Assembly (NCBI GenBank): GCA_020796225.1
Contig: CM036762.1
Location: 56,321,740 to 56,385,739, forward strand
DNA from: Arion vulgaris
Lineage: Eukaryota; Mollusca; Gastropoda; Stylommatophora; Arionidae
DNA: 64,000 nucleotides
Direction: 5' to 3'
The notes beneath the pieces are model-generated. The model saw nothing but the letters and a program-made list of their open reading frames with translations. It was not told the DNA's origin and did no database searches. The position numbers were made by a program, and so were the translations under genes. Each line of letters opens with the position of its first letter. Positions within the stretch are counted from its first letter, which is position 1. Positions 9,843 through 19,147 of the stretch are shown one piece after another.

Positions 9843-11094
9843 TCTATCATGCAAATATCCATTATTCTTTCGTGCAAGTCTCCCTTTTGCAAGTTTTATT
9901 CCTGTAAAATATAACGAAATATATATTTGATATACACAAGAAGGGAAATACCAGGCAAAGATAAGTAGTAAAATTTGTTCAAGTTATACAAGTTGATGCA
10001 AGCTAATACTGACAAATTAGTAATTGGAATTTTATGCCGTTCGCCCACTATGGATTCATGCGTGGTCATGGCGCCTAGTATGACGCATCTGACTGAATTT
10101 TGCGTGAAAGCTTGCTTTTCTTATCACTAGTGTCTCTCGCCATTCAGGCGAGCCTTACTCCGACTACAGAGGTACTTGTAATATATATATCCCTTGGACA
10201 CTGCTGGAAACATTGCGAATGAGATCGGAGCACTTATATTGATATGTCCGGAGCGCAATGAGGATATTCCAAACTGAAACTGGGATCCTTAAGTACAGGA
10301 TCATGATTTACAGTCCAACTCCGTACCGTGCACACATACATAATATTTTTGGCTCAAGTTGGCCTCAAACCTAGGAATTTTCACGGCCCATGGTCACTTG
10401 CGCAGGGGAGTGTTATTAACGTATCTGTCGGCGAGCCTAGTAAATTGTACACTGTAGCCATCGTTAGAAGTTAATATGTAAATATTTTCTTTGTTGGAAA
10501 ATCATATTTTAATTCAATCATTTGTTGTAAGATAATATTTAAACTAAACATATTCAGTTATCAGTTATATGAGGACTATCATCACAGCACTCCGGACATG
10601 TCCATAGGTGCTCCGATCTCCGCCTCAGCAAATCCAGCAGCGTCCAGCGACCCAACACGTCAGTTCGATGTTGATTAATCAATCTCTTTGCATATTTAGT
10701 ATGTCGTTCTTTTCGGGCTGCACCAATATTGATTTCTCAATCCACAGTTCGCTAACTCTTCGGAAGATCTTCAATGCTGAGATATTGATCATGCAGCTCG
10801 TAGTAGAGCGCCAATCTATCAGCTCGTTCTACCTAACTCCTCTGCTCAGGGGCAAATAAGTGATTTGTACCAGTACCTCCAACCAGTTGCGTCTCACCAT
10901 TCCTGATTCGACTTTACGAATCATGCTCATGGAGTCACTGAGTATGAAAACACTCATCGTTTACTAGACATATTATTGTTAGGTAAGTAATATATGAATT
11001 TCATCCATTATTGTTAGGTAATTAATATATGAACTAAATTCATGATTGAAGTGAAGACTATATCAGAGCAAAGCACGGCACAGTGTGGCTACAT
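9843..11094. other. Mostly unique; a few SINE and array relics
   Basis: 10085-10175 resembles the middle of SINE-E on the minus strand (tttgcgtgaaa, cgccattcaggcgagcc, tccgactacagaggtact). 10195-10262 resembles the SINE-B 3' end. 10510-10560 is a lone monomer of the 6140-8185 array. 10975-11040 has two copies of a ~35-bp attattgttaggtaa.taat unit. The rest, including an 83-codon open frame at 10608, is unrecognised. Confidence 0.5.
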
Positions 11095-11815
11095 CTAGCT
11101 GATATAAAAACTAAGCTTTGGGGAAACCTGAGAGACCTGAAGCTGACTGTCCAGTTTGTGGTCAACAGTAAACTAAGCATATGATCAGAGATTGCTGAAG
11201 AAGAAAACCTAACAGACCTGAAGCTGACTGTCCAGTTTGTGGTCAACAGTAAACTAAGCACATGACCAGAGATCGCTGAAGAAGAAACCTGACAGACCTG
11301 AAGCTGACTGTCCAGTTTGTGGTCAACAGTAAACTAAGCACATGACCAGAGATCGCTGAAGAAGAAACCTGACAGACCTGAAGCTGACTGTCCAGTTTGT
11401 GGTCAACAGTAAACTAAGCACATGACCAGAGATCGCTGAGGAAGGACACCTAACAGACCAGACGCTGACTGTCCAGTTTGTAGTCAACAGTAAACTAAGC
11501 ATATGACCATAGATCGCTGAAGAAGGAAACCTGACAGACCTGAAGCTGACAGACCTCAACAGTAACTAAGCACATGACCAGAGATCGCTGAAGAAGAAAC
11601 CTGACAGACCTGAAGCTGACAGACCTCAACAGTAAGCTAAGCACATGACCAGAGATCGCTGAAGAAGGAAACCTGACAGACCTGAAGCTGACTGCCTCAA
11701 CAGTAAACTAAGCACATGATCTGAGATCGCTGAAGAAAACCTGACAGACCTGAACCTGACAGACCTCAACAGTAAGCTAAGCACATGACCTGAGAACGCT
11801 GAAGAAGAAGAATTC
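11095..11815. repeat. 80-bp minisatellite derived from an RNase H-LINE C-terminus
   Basis: About nine units. Full ones are 80 bp (for example 11281 to 11361); the later ones carry ~20-bp internal deletions. The unit contains agctgactgtccagtttgtg and cacatgaccagagatcgctg. The same sequence occurs once at about 45575-45670, where it forms the C-terminal tail of an RNase H-type LINE, and the leading aaaactaagctttggg block is also shared. The array is therefore an amplified LINE fragment. Confidence 0.9.
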
Positions 11816-12090
11816 AATTGGGTACATAGTTTTACTGCAGTTTTTTCTTAGAATTGAAACGCTCAACATCATATATCGCTGGACAGTGTATAGGAAACTT
11901 ATAAATAAAAAAAAGTTGTCCGAGAATATTTATCTAAATTAGATCACATGACAAAAGCGTTGAATAACTTGTGATAAATGTGTCTACAGCACGGACAACA
12001 TGACAGTACAGAATCTGGTATCTGTTACAGCACTACTCCAGTGAAAATGAATAGTGAAAGCTAATGTTGCCTGTCGCCGGTACAATCACA
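11816..12090. other. No recognised feature
   Basis: Unique AT-rich sequence; no gene or repeat recognised. Confidence 0.35.
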
Positions 12091-12284
12091 AGGTAACTTC
12101 TGTTATAAATACTATAATCACAGGATAACTTTTATAAACACTACAATCACAAGACAAGTACTTTTATAAACACTACAATCACAAGACAAGTACTGTTATA
12201 AACACTACAATCACAAGACAAGTACTTCTATAAACACTACAATCACAGGACAACTACTTTTATAAACACTACAATCACAAGACT
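12091..12284. repeat. Minisatellite, ~32-bp unit, ~6 copies
   Basis: Unit cactacaatcacaagacaag plus tactttataaa, with small length differences. It ends directly at the start of a REP-1 copy. Confidence 0.9.
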
Positions 12285-12461
12285 CCTGTGTGGTGCCGGA
12301 GCTCGCAAGGGGAGCAAAGAATACAAAGGAGCACTGCGACCTACAAAGCATGTCGTTAGAGGCGACTGAGATACGGGCCTAGGGAATCTACCCTAGTAAA
12401 TGAAAAGCATCGCAGAAATCGGATGTGCTGACCTACTTGTAGGCAAATAACTGTCAAAACG
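12285..12461 (+). mobile_element. REP-1 copy, 5' part (split by SINE-E)
   Basis: Has the REP-1 landmarks gtgtggtgccggagctcgc, gttagaggcgactgag, gggcctagggaatctaccc and the palindromic hairpin region. It is cut after aactgtcaaaac(g), which is repeated on the far side of SINE-E. Confidence 0.9.
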
Positions 12462-12814
12462 GTGGACTGCCTAGAGTAATTGATAGTAGCTCGGCCTGCT
12501 AGCTGTGAGACGCCTCATAGCTCGGGTTCGAACCTACTGTCCGGCATTTGTTCGAGTCCCTGGTCTTACTCAGGACGATAACGTGAGTACCTCTGAAGTC
12601 GGAGAAAATCTGCCTGTATGGCGAGGGAATACTAATTACGAGTACATTGAGCACACGGCTGCCAGTGTAAAGTAATTTACAATGTGCACACTGCTGCCAT
12701 TGTAAGAAATTGGAAAACGGATTTTCACGCAAAAATCAGTTTCAGAGATGAAACTTCGTCTGAGTTGAAAGCGGACGGACGAAAAAAAAAAGAAAAAAGA
12801 AAAAACAAACAAAA
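12462..12814 (+). mobile_element. SINE-E inserted in REP-1, 12-13 bp TSD
   Basis: A tRNA-like head has a perfect B box (gggttcgaacct) and an A-box-like tagctcggcctgc. The body contains ctgaagtcggagaaaatctg and tcacgcaaaaatcagtttc, and it ends in an A-rich tail. The duplicated target aactgtcaaaac(g) flanks it at 12449-12461 and 12815-12827, so boundaries are precise. A minus-strand copy lies at 31741-32077. Confidence 0.93.
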
Positions 12815-12930
12815 AACTGTCAAAACGTATAGTCGCTCTTAGGCTAGGATCACATACAAATCACAAAGTGGGGTTTAACAAGTGGTCGATAGGGAGCGTT
12901 CGAAGAAGAATATGAAGAATAAAGTGGGGT
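12815..12930 (+). mobile_element. REP-1 copy, 3' part
   Basis: Resumes the REP-1 copy begun at 12285: tagtcgctcttaggctagga, acaaagtggggtttaacaag and a gaagaag tail. Confidence 0.88.
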
Positions 12931-13015
12931 TCAATATCAGAAGTTATGGAAAATAATTATACAAATGTGATTTTTACATACTATAGTGCACATGATAAAA
13001 ACACTATATAAAGAC

Positions 13016-13146
13016 CAACAAGCAACTGTGAGAGTAAAACATGAAACAAGCAGCTGTGAGAGTAGAACATGAAACAAACAGCTGTGAGAGTAAAACATGA
13101 AACAAACAGCTGTGAGAGTAAAACATGAAACAAGTGTCTGTGAGAG
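13016..13146 (+). repeat. 28-bp repeat amplified from LINE RT coding sequence
   Basis: Five copies of ctgtgagagtaaaacatgaa plus a variable 8-bp linker, with ctgtgagag starting at 13026, 13054, 13082, 13110 and 13138. The last copy runs in frame into the RT domain (VRVKHETLDWFGIG), so the unit is LINE coding sequence duplicated in place. A 28-bp step shifts the frame at each copy. Confidence 0.88.
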
Positions 13147-13289
13147 TAAAACATGAAACATTAGACTGGTTTGGCATTGGTCAAGGAGTCCAATATGGTT
13201 GTATTTTGTCACCATATTTATTGAAGATATACACAGAAAATATAATGAGAAATGTTAGAGAAGCTGAAGAAATGTATGATGATCTAGTG
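13130..13289 (+). pseudogene. LINE-A reverse transcriptase fragment, left part
   Basis: Encodes VRVKHETLDWFGIG, then QGVQYGCILSPYLLKIY, then ENIMRNVREAEEMYDDLV. This matches the RT palm block where R-QGC-x-LSP-x-LFN-Y is the family consensus; here R is Y and F is L. The fragment is cut at 13289 by a hAT-type MITE. The continuation (GGYVLTEIGYADKTV, a damaged Y-x-DD box) lies at 14087, after a 63-bp duplicate of 13227-13289. Confidence 0.85.
13227..13289 (+). repeat. 63-bp flanking direct repeat, left copy
   Basis: Starts atatacacagaaaatat and ends gatctagtg. It is identical to 14024-14086 except for two bases and abuts the MITE on both sides. Confidence 0.9.
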
Positions 13290-13654
13290 CAGCGTTTCCG
13301 AAAGTGGGCTGTACCACCCCCTCACAGTGGGCGCTGAAGCGTACTAGGGGACAATAGTGGGTTCAGAAAATTTGGGGGGTGTTCAGGCGATTAGGGTCGT
13401 GGCTCATTAAAGAAGAAAATTAATAATAAATATTTTAAAATAAATTATTTTCGTAATTTTGCGATTGAATAGTCATTGAATAATAAATAATAATTGAATA
13501 AAATTTGAATTCTGCATTTCAATTCATCTTATGCCCATCTTACACGGTCCATTTTTTAATCAATTTTCTATTTCAAGAATATAATAATTTGAAAATTGAC
13601 TATGTATAACAGAAATATATATCAATTTTCTATGTCAAAGTGAAAATAGAGCAT

Positions 13655-13677
13655 GTATATATATATATATATATATA
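13655..13677. repeat. (TA)n microsatellite
   Basis: A short TA run at the junction of MITE body and SINE-A 3' end; probably expanded from the MITE's gtatatatg. Confidence 0.85.
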
Positions 13678-13920
13678 TAAAAGGGTTTTAAGCCGAAGGA
13701 TTGACTTCATTGCACCGGGTTTTACCCCATATGGCTCGGTCCTCTCAGCAGAAATGGCACGCCACCTGCCGAGAGTATTGCACGAACACCGTAGCTCCAG
13801 CAACAATCCTAGGGGTCTCTGGAAAAACTGAACTCGTGAACAGAACGACGCGGTCCGGACTCGAACCGACGACCTTCGACTCACAAAGCAAAGGGGTTAA
13901 CCACTTAGCACATAGACCCC
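13678..13920 (-). mobile_element. SINE-A inserted in the hAT MITE
   Basis: In reverse complement it has an A-box-like gtgctaagtggttaac and a B box (ggttcgagtcc), then the SINE-A body (cctaggattgttgctgg, gagctacggtgttcg, ggtgccgtgccatttctg-like) ending near aatccttcggcttaaaa. The MITE word gtatatat is found on both sides, a likely 8-bp target duplication. Confidence 0.88.
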
Positions 13921-14023
13921 CGGTATATATGCGGGGGCGTTGACAAACTTTTAATGGGAAGGGGCGTTACAAAGTTTATGTCGTGCAAAGTGGGCGGTGG
14001 ACTGAAAAGCTCGGGAGTCTATG

Positions 14024-14200
14024 ATATACACAGAAAATATCATGAGAAATGTTAGAGAAGCTGAAGAAATGTACGATGATCTAGTGATTGGAGGGTACGT
14101 ATTAACAGAGATAGGATATGCTGATAAAACAGTACATCTGTCCACCTTACAAAATTGTATTCAGAATTTAATAATGTCAGTTATAATAGTAATCACTCAA
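14024..14200 (+). pseudogene. LINE-A reverse transcriptase fragment, right part
   Basis: Begins with the second copy of the 63-bp flanking repeat (14024-14086), then encodes IGGYVLTEIGYADKTV, the position of the RT catalytic Y-x-DD box; the second Asp is replaced by Lys, so catalysis is lost. Similarity fades after about 14200. Confidence 0.8.
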
Positions 14201-14545
14201 AATCATTACTTAGTAAAGAGTATTTGCTGCAAAAGTAACGAATAGTTCAAAATACTTTCAGGTAACTGAAACGCACTTTACTAATCTACCCCATTCCACA
14301 CCGTTTTCAGTTACAGTCTTTATATGGATACATTTTTTAAAATGGGCCCTTACCGGAAAGTGCCGCAACGGGAGGACCCATTTACGTTGGAAACGTGTAA
14401 AAACTCAGAGTCGCCATTCTTTCGAATGAGAGCTGCTAGGAATTTGTTTAATGTAGTTGCTTATTAGCTCTATTTTCTTTCTTATGGAACTGCAAGTTAT
14501 ATAGTATTAAAACTAAATTACGAATTTTCAATTCAAATGTTGTAT
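14201..14545. other. No recognised feature
   Basis: Unique AT-rich sequence between two LINE pieces. I see no coding or repeat signature. Confidence 0.35.
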
Positions 14546-14965
14546 CAATCCTAACATATGCCAGCGAGAGTTGAAAAATGACTAAAGATATAGAAAGCAA
14601 ATTGAATGCATTTGAAAATAGATGTCTGCGAAAAATAATGAATATAAAATGGAACGAATTCAGGAGAAGTGATAAAATCAGAGAAATGTCTAGTCAACCA
14701 CTAGTGACAACTGTTATAAGAAAGAGAAGATGGAGATATGTTGGGCACACCTTGAGGAGAAATGATCAAAGAATATCAAAGCAGGCATTGAAGTGGGATG
14801 CAAAGGGTTCAAGAAAGAAAGGACGACCTAGGGAGACCCTGAAACGAACGTTGCTGAGAGAGGCAAGAACTATCGGTCTTACTTTCATGGAGGACATTAA
14901 ACGAGTTTCACAGGATAGAGCGGTATGGAGAAATTGCTAGCATGTCCTATGTAACGTATAACGGT
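14546..14965 (+). pseudogene. LINE-A C-terminal domain
   Basis: An open frame of ~120 codons encodes NAFENRCLRKIMNIKWNE, then RKRRWRYVGHTLRRND, then SRKKGRPRETLKRTLL and a terminal MEDIKRVSQDRAVWRN before a stop. This is the standard post-RT C-terminus of animal LINE ORF2 (CLR-I-W, RRRW-x-GH-x-LR, GRPR-x-TW-R, A-DR-x-W). It is probably the 3' end of the element begun at 13130, but the intervening segment is lost. A minus-strand relative is at 33285-33432. Confidence 0.85.
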
Positions 14966-15204
14966 ACGAGATGAATTATTATTATTATTATTATATGAGC
15001 TATATAAAGTCTACCACTATTTGGCCGCGACCAAGTCTGCACTACACTTTGATTTTAACCAAAGAGTTATCCCATTTATCTCCCTTGTTAGCAGTCAACG
15101 GGGATATCTAAATATCGTTCATTTTTTAAAACATATTTTTTGTCCCTCTAAATTACTCCATGTCGTATTTGTTTTATTTATCATTTGCCATTATTTATTT
15201 TTTA
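14966..15204. other. (ATT)n run and unrecognised sequence
   Basis: A short (ATT)n run at 14976-14993, possibly the LINE 3' tail, followed by unrecognised sequence. Confidence 0.45.
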
Positions 15205-15450
15205 ATCCTCTAATCCTGTTTTGCCTTTCAGCGTTAGGTCGAAAAAGGAGACACATGGAGCGAGACTCTCTATGCCTCTGTCTTTCTTTCCCCAGTCCTG
15301 ATTTGTCTCACAGCTTCAGGGTAAGAAAAGATTTCTAGAACGGGCTTTTGTGTGCGCTTTATAAACAGTGTCTTTCGTCGCCTATGTTATCTCTGATGTC
15401 CACCTTCCGGCCTTTCGCTTTTTATCCACTGCTTCAGAGTAACACTGTTT
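15205..15450. repeat. REP-2 dispersed repeat copy
   Basis: Shares ttctagaacg..cttttgtgtgcgc, gtgtctttcgtcgcct and gttatctctgatgtccacct with 40433-40556, and weaker parts with 18290-18430 and 63388-63475. It includes an extra ~60-bp stretch between the first and second cctgtttgcct-like blocks. I do not recognise the family. Confidence 0.65.
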
Positions 15451-16340
15451 ATATTTTTGTAACATTGAGGTGCACCGATTCACAATAATTCTAACTAGCT
15501 AACATAAACTTCGTTAATTGGTTGCTTTTAAGTACATCCACACCAAGGACTGCACTTTAATTCCGAAGTAGGTTATCTCCCAGAGCGCTGAACAGCACCA
15601 CTGACATGATCCTAATTCTATGACCTTAAAACCGTGTTATGTTACTACCTTTACCACCCCCTTCTTTCCCTCATATATGTCGTCGTCTCAGGAGATTCAG
15701 AATATGGTGTTACGTCAGGACATACATTGCTTCAACGCCCCGGAAGGCTTCTAAGCGCGCTAACACGTCCTTTCTTCCTTTCGACTATTAGTCAGGCCAA
15801 ATGTTCGTCTGTTTTTAATAATTAAAATTATTATCTATATAAAGGGACGGGTTAAATATAATATTATTGATACGATTTCACCATGAATAGATAATATTAT
15901 TGTTGTCTTTCATTTCTAGCGTAGGCAGCTCTATCAAGATTAGATAACTTTTTGTTCAAAATTTCATAAATAAAGCCTTTAATCTCCCCTTTTGCCTACA
16001 TATTTTCGAATCTTCTATTTAAATGTTGATATTCTCCAACACTATGTATACATTCCACCGGAAGTGACTGACTCCTGTTCAGATTGTAGAAGCGGTCTTA
16101 AAACAGGGTCAACAGGGTCAATGCTTAAATATTGAGGTCAGTGAATACTGCAGGGTTGTTGGGAGAGGGAATTGGAGGAATTTGGGGACTCACTCTAAGT
16201 GCCCCCCGCCCCACCACCCCCACTCCTTTCCGATCATCATTATCAGAAACCGTCTCCGCATCTCAGTTTGGCTGAAATGGACCTCAAACTTCGTTGTCTC
16301 TTGCCTTGATGTGGCACTCTTCCTCTTCTTCTTTTCTTAA
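15451..16340. other. No recognised gene
   Basis: Unique sequence with short open frames only. A C-rich run near 16200-16230 is notable in this AT-rich setting but carries no motif I can name. Confidence 0.4.
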
Positions 16341-16357
16341 CTCTCATTGAAGCATAA

Positions 16358-16630
16358 GTAAGTAAAAGTAAAGGAACCCTTTCATACCTCGTGGTATATA
16401 GGGCAATACAGAGTTAGGTCTGTATTATTTATTGACCGTCGGCACACGATGGGTGATGTGGTCAGTATCACGCCGGCCGCCTTTACTTTCCCAGAGCATG
16501 TCTGGTACCCAGTTGAGGCTGGGTCGACCTGAGAGAAGTCGCGGTGGGGAAAAATTCCACGCACACTGCGGGAGTTGAACCCGGACCACCAGCCTTGAGA
16601 AGCGAGTCACTAACAACTACGCTACAGCGG
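16358..16630 (-). mobile_element. SINE-F, near full length, perfect 17-bp TSD
   Basis: The best SINE-F copy. In reverse complement it has the A box (tgtagcgtagttgttagtg), B box (gggttcaactccc), body and the 3' hairpin ataccacgaggtat. The sequence ctctcattgaagcataa flanks it at 16341-16357 and 16631-16647, a perfect 17-bp target duplication. The target is close to a LINE-D relic. Confidence 0.94.
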
Positions 16631-16649
16631 CTCTCATTGAAGCATAATG

Positions 16650-17030
16650 GTCAACAAATTTCCTTTAACTAAATCCGTCAACAGAAGAATCATCCCTATA
16701 TCATGAACAGAGAAGAGAACCAAATAGATATATCCAGAAAAAAAACTAAAAATTAAGGAAAACTTGCTGATGCTACAAATAAGAAAGAGAAAATTGAGGT
16801 ATGTTGAACATATAAAAAGACATCAAGGTCTGGAGAAGACCATCATTGAAAGAGGCATACTGGCAAAGAGAAGAAGACCACAGAGAAGATAGATTCAGGA
16901 TGTAATTGATGGTTTGAACATGACGGCAGGACATTTGGCCTATGAGAGAGAGAGAAATTCCGGAGGACTGTTGGGGTGGCAACGTTCTGCTTACAACAAG
17001 CTATTTGATGATGAGATCTGTCTTGAGCAA
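16650..17030 (+). pseudogene. LINE-D post-RT fragment
   Basis: Encodes, with stops and frameshifts, IIPISWTEKRTK, then RKRKLRYVEHIKRHQG and IIERGILAKRRRPQR. It is the same family as 2545-3140, where the parallel block reads SWTEKRTN and RKRKLRYFGHIKN. It ends near tatttgatgatgag. Degraded. Confidence 0.8.
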
Positions 17031-17039
17031 AGCAGTTTA

Positions 17040-17400
17040 GTTCATTCCAGGTCTTTCCCGCCTCTTCTCTTTCTCTGTCTACAGTTCGTCTCCTTGTCTC
17101 TCTCTGTCGCCCCTACCTCCCTTGCTTCCAGGATTACATTTAATTAAAAGCCACATGTGGATGTGTGATCTGCATGTCTGTCCCAACCACGTCCATCTCC
17201 TTCTTGTTATTTTCTCGTTAATATTGTTGATGCCTGTGCGCCGGTTGAACTCAATATTCAGTATTCTCTGTTTCCAGTGAATTCTGAGAATTCTTCTGAG
17301 ACATCTTCCCTCAAAGTCTCTTCTGCGACTGTTTATCCTGGTACTTACTTGTGTTTGTCTCTGATCCATACACTAAGATTGAGCACACATTTGAGTTGTA
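17040..17400 (-). pseudogene. LINE-E fragment
   Basis: The minus strand reads RRRDFEGRCLRRILRIHW, then NINEKITRRRWTWLGQTCR, a LINE post-RT block. Immediately upstream in the minus direction it runs into the 74-bp array that repeats the preceding piece of the same protein. A second minus-strand copy is at 61190-61365. Confidence 0.82.
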
Positions 17401-18030
17401 TATATTGAGTTTAGTCTGTGTCCTGTAAGCTGATGATCTCCATACAGTAAGACGGAGCTCACATTTGATTTGTATATATTGAGTTTAGTCTGTGTCCTGT
17501 AAGCTGATGATCTCCATACAGTAAGACGGAACTCACATTTGATTTGTATATATTGAGTTTAGTCTGTGTCCTGTAAGCTGATGATCTCCATACAGTAAGA
17601 CGGAGCACACATTTGATTTGTATATATTGAGTTTAGTCTGTGTCCTGTAAGCTGATGATCTCCATACAGTAAGACTGAGCACACATTTGATTTGTATATA
17701 TTGAGTTTAGTCTGTGTCCTGTAAGCTGATGATCTCCATACAGTAAGACGGAGCACACATTTGATTTGTATATATTGAGTTTAGTCTGTGTCCTGTAAGC
17801 TGATGATCTCCATACAGTAAGACGGAACTCACATTTGATTTGTATATATTGAGTTTAGTCTGTGTCATGTAAGTTGATGATCTCCATACAGTAAGACGGA
17901 GCACACATTTGAGTTGTATATATTGAGTTTAGTCTGTGTCCTGTAAGCTGATGATCTCCATACAGTAAGACTGAGCACACATTTGAGTTTAGTCTGTGTC
18001 CTGTAAGATGATGATCTCCATATGTTGTCT
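17390..18030. repeat. 74-bp minisatellite derived from LINE ORF2
   Basis: About nine units with gtaagacgga starting at 17447, 17521 and so on every 74 bp; the last unit is shortened. On the minus strand one frame reads LNIYKSNVCSVLLYG, the LINE motif (L-x-IYNSNVKSVLLYGSETW) that immediately precedes the block in 17040-17400. The unit is thus a piece of this LINE amplified in place. Since 74 is not a multiple of 3, the frame rotates. Confidence 0.93.
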
Positions 18031-18289
18031 AATGATTTGAATGTTGTAGCTACCACTCCAATTCTGGCGTTGCTGTTGCACTCTGCCAGGCTGTAATATG
18101 TCCATCTCTTGGTGTTTCCTTCCCATTTGCGTCACGGTCTTCCTCTTGCTCGTCGTCCTTCAACTTTTCCCTCTAATAAAGGTTTTGATCAGTGGGTCAT
18201 GTTTCTTTATGTATCTGAAATATTTTATTTATTTTATTTTGTTTCCTGCACTAATTCTTTCTTCGTTTTTAGTTTTTAACAAACTTTCG
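18031..18289 (-). pseudogene. LINE C-terminal fragment
   Basis: The minus strand encodes RYFRYIKKHDPLIKTFIRG, then KVEGRRARGRPRRKWEG and RWTYYSLAECN, matching the post-RT GH-x-R, G-RGRPR-W block. Short and damaged. It abuts the 74-bp array. Confidence 0.72.
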
Positions 18290-18430
18290 CTACTCTTGTT
18301 TTTGCCTCACAGCAAGAACAGATTTTTAGAACGAGTTTTTGTTTGCGACTTAAGCATGGTATCTCTCATTGCCTCTTTTAATTCTATGGTCCACCTTTTG
18401 CCTCGTATCCATCCACTTTATCTGAGTAAT
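18290..18430. repeat. REP-2 dispersed repeat copy
   Basis: Aligns with 15300-15440: tttgcctcacag, agatttttagaacgag, ttttgtttgcg, ggtccacctttt, tatccatccacttta. More diverged than 15205 or 40433. Confidence 0.55.
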
Positions 18431-18568
18431 ATTCTCATTAGAGGCAAACAAATAGAAACTTTCCAACAGATCGCAAAGGAAGTTAGACAGGTAGAATATT
18501 TTCTCATGGGATGTTGTTCCTTTCTCATGGGATGTTGTCTTCTCTCTCTCTCATTGCTTGACTGGACA

Positions 18569-18986
18569 ATCATCATTGCACTTCGGTTAGTAACCATGTG
18601 TGCTCCGATCTCTATCTTACGCAGGAAGATCGCAGTGGCAGTGTACAAACTCCGTAGCACCGGCGAGAGTCCCCAATGTAATTTAGAAGATGGTGAAAAT
18701 ATTTTTAAGGAATTTTATTTATTAATCTTAATAATGAATTTTGCTCGGGCAGCGACTTTCCAGCCTACTCTTCTCGATTTTTGAACTGCCAATGGTTTTT
18801 TTAACGTGCTCAACTTGAACATGGGACCTACGTTTTATAGCCCGTCTCCGATAGGACTAGGAACTAGATCTCATCTACACTGAGATCAGGGGTCTCTGGA
18901 AAAATATCACGACGGCTTTACGAGGGAGCGAAACGAGTATCTTTGGAAACAGAGACGAGCATCTAACCGCTAGGCCATAGAGACCT
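18569..18986 (-). mobile_element. SINE-B, near full length
   Basis: In reverse complement the element begins with a tRNA-like head (A box tggcctagcggttag), continues through tatttttccagagacccc, tagtcctatcggagacggg and ttcaagttgagcacg, and ends at gtgcaatgatgat. Relatives: 20250-20665, 20755-21185, 4575-4770, 62405-62715. About 420 bp, long for a SINE. The B box is degenerate here. Confidence 0.85.
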
Positions 18987-18988
18987 CA

Positions 18989-19032
<44 letters not shown>

Positions 19033-19047
19033 TTCTCTCTCTCGCTT
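18987..19047. repeat. (TC)n simple repeat
   Basis: Imperfect TC/TTC tract directly after the SINE-B head. Confidence 0.93.
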
Positions 19048-19147
19048 TCCAGTGAAAACATTTTGAGATCAACAAATGTTTTGATTGAAATAGCAGTAGA
19101 TTGACATAATATAAATAACTTGTGAAATGCTGACAATACTGTCTTGA

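Larger units (their letters stand above)
13290..14023. mobile_element. hAT-type MITE carrying a SINE
   Basis: Left end cagcgtttccgaaagtg and right end gggagtctatg match the three other family copies (19537, 24204, 35465), whose ends are typical hAT-like cag-x-g-x-ttcccaaa termini. The body contains tttaaaataaattattttcg and gacagaaatatatatcaatt. A SINE-A copy is inserted at 13678. Unlike its relatives this copy is flanked by a 63-bp, not an 8-bp, duplication. Confidence 0.88.

Noticed and set aside
13640..13943. Open frames across the SINE-A at 13678
   Set aside because: Both strands have frames of 63-84 codons, but all lie in the SINE and the (TA)n tract.
18098..18784. 228-codon plus-strand open frame rich in Leu/Ile/Phe, looking like a membrane protein
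   Set aside because: It runs antisense across a LINE C-terminus (18031-18289), a REP-2 copy and a SINE-B. The hydrophobicity comes from the T-rich complement of those repeats.
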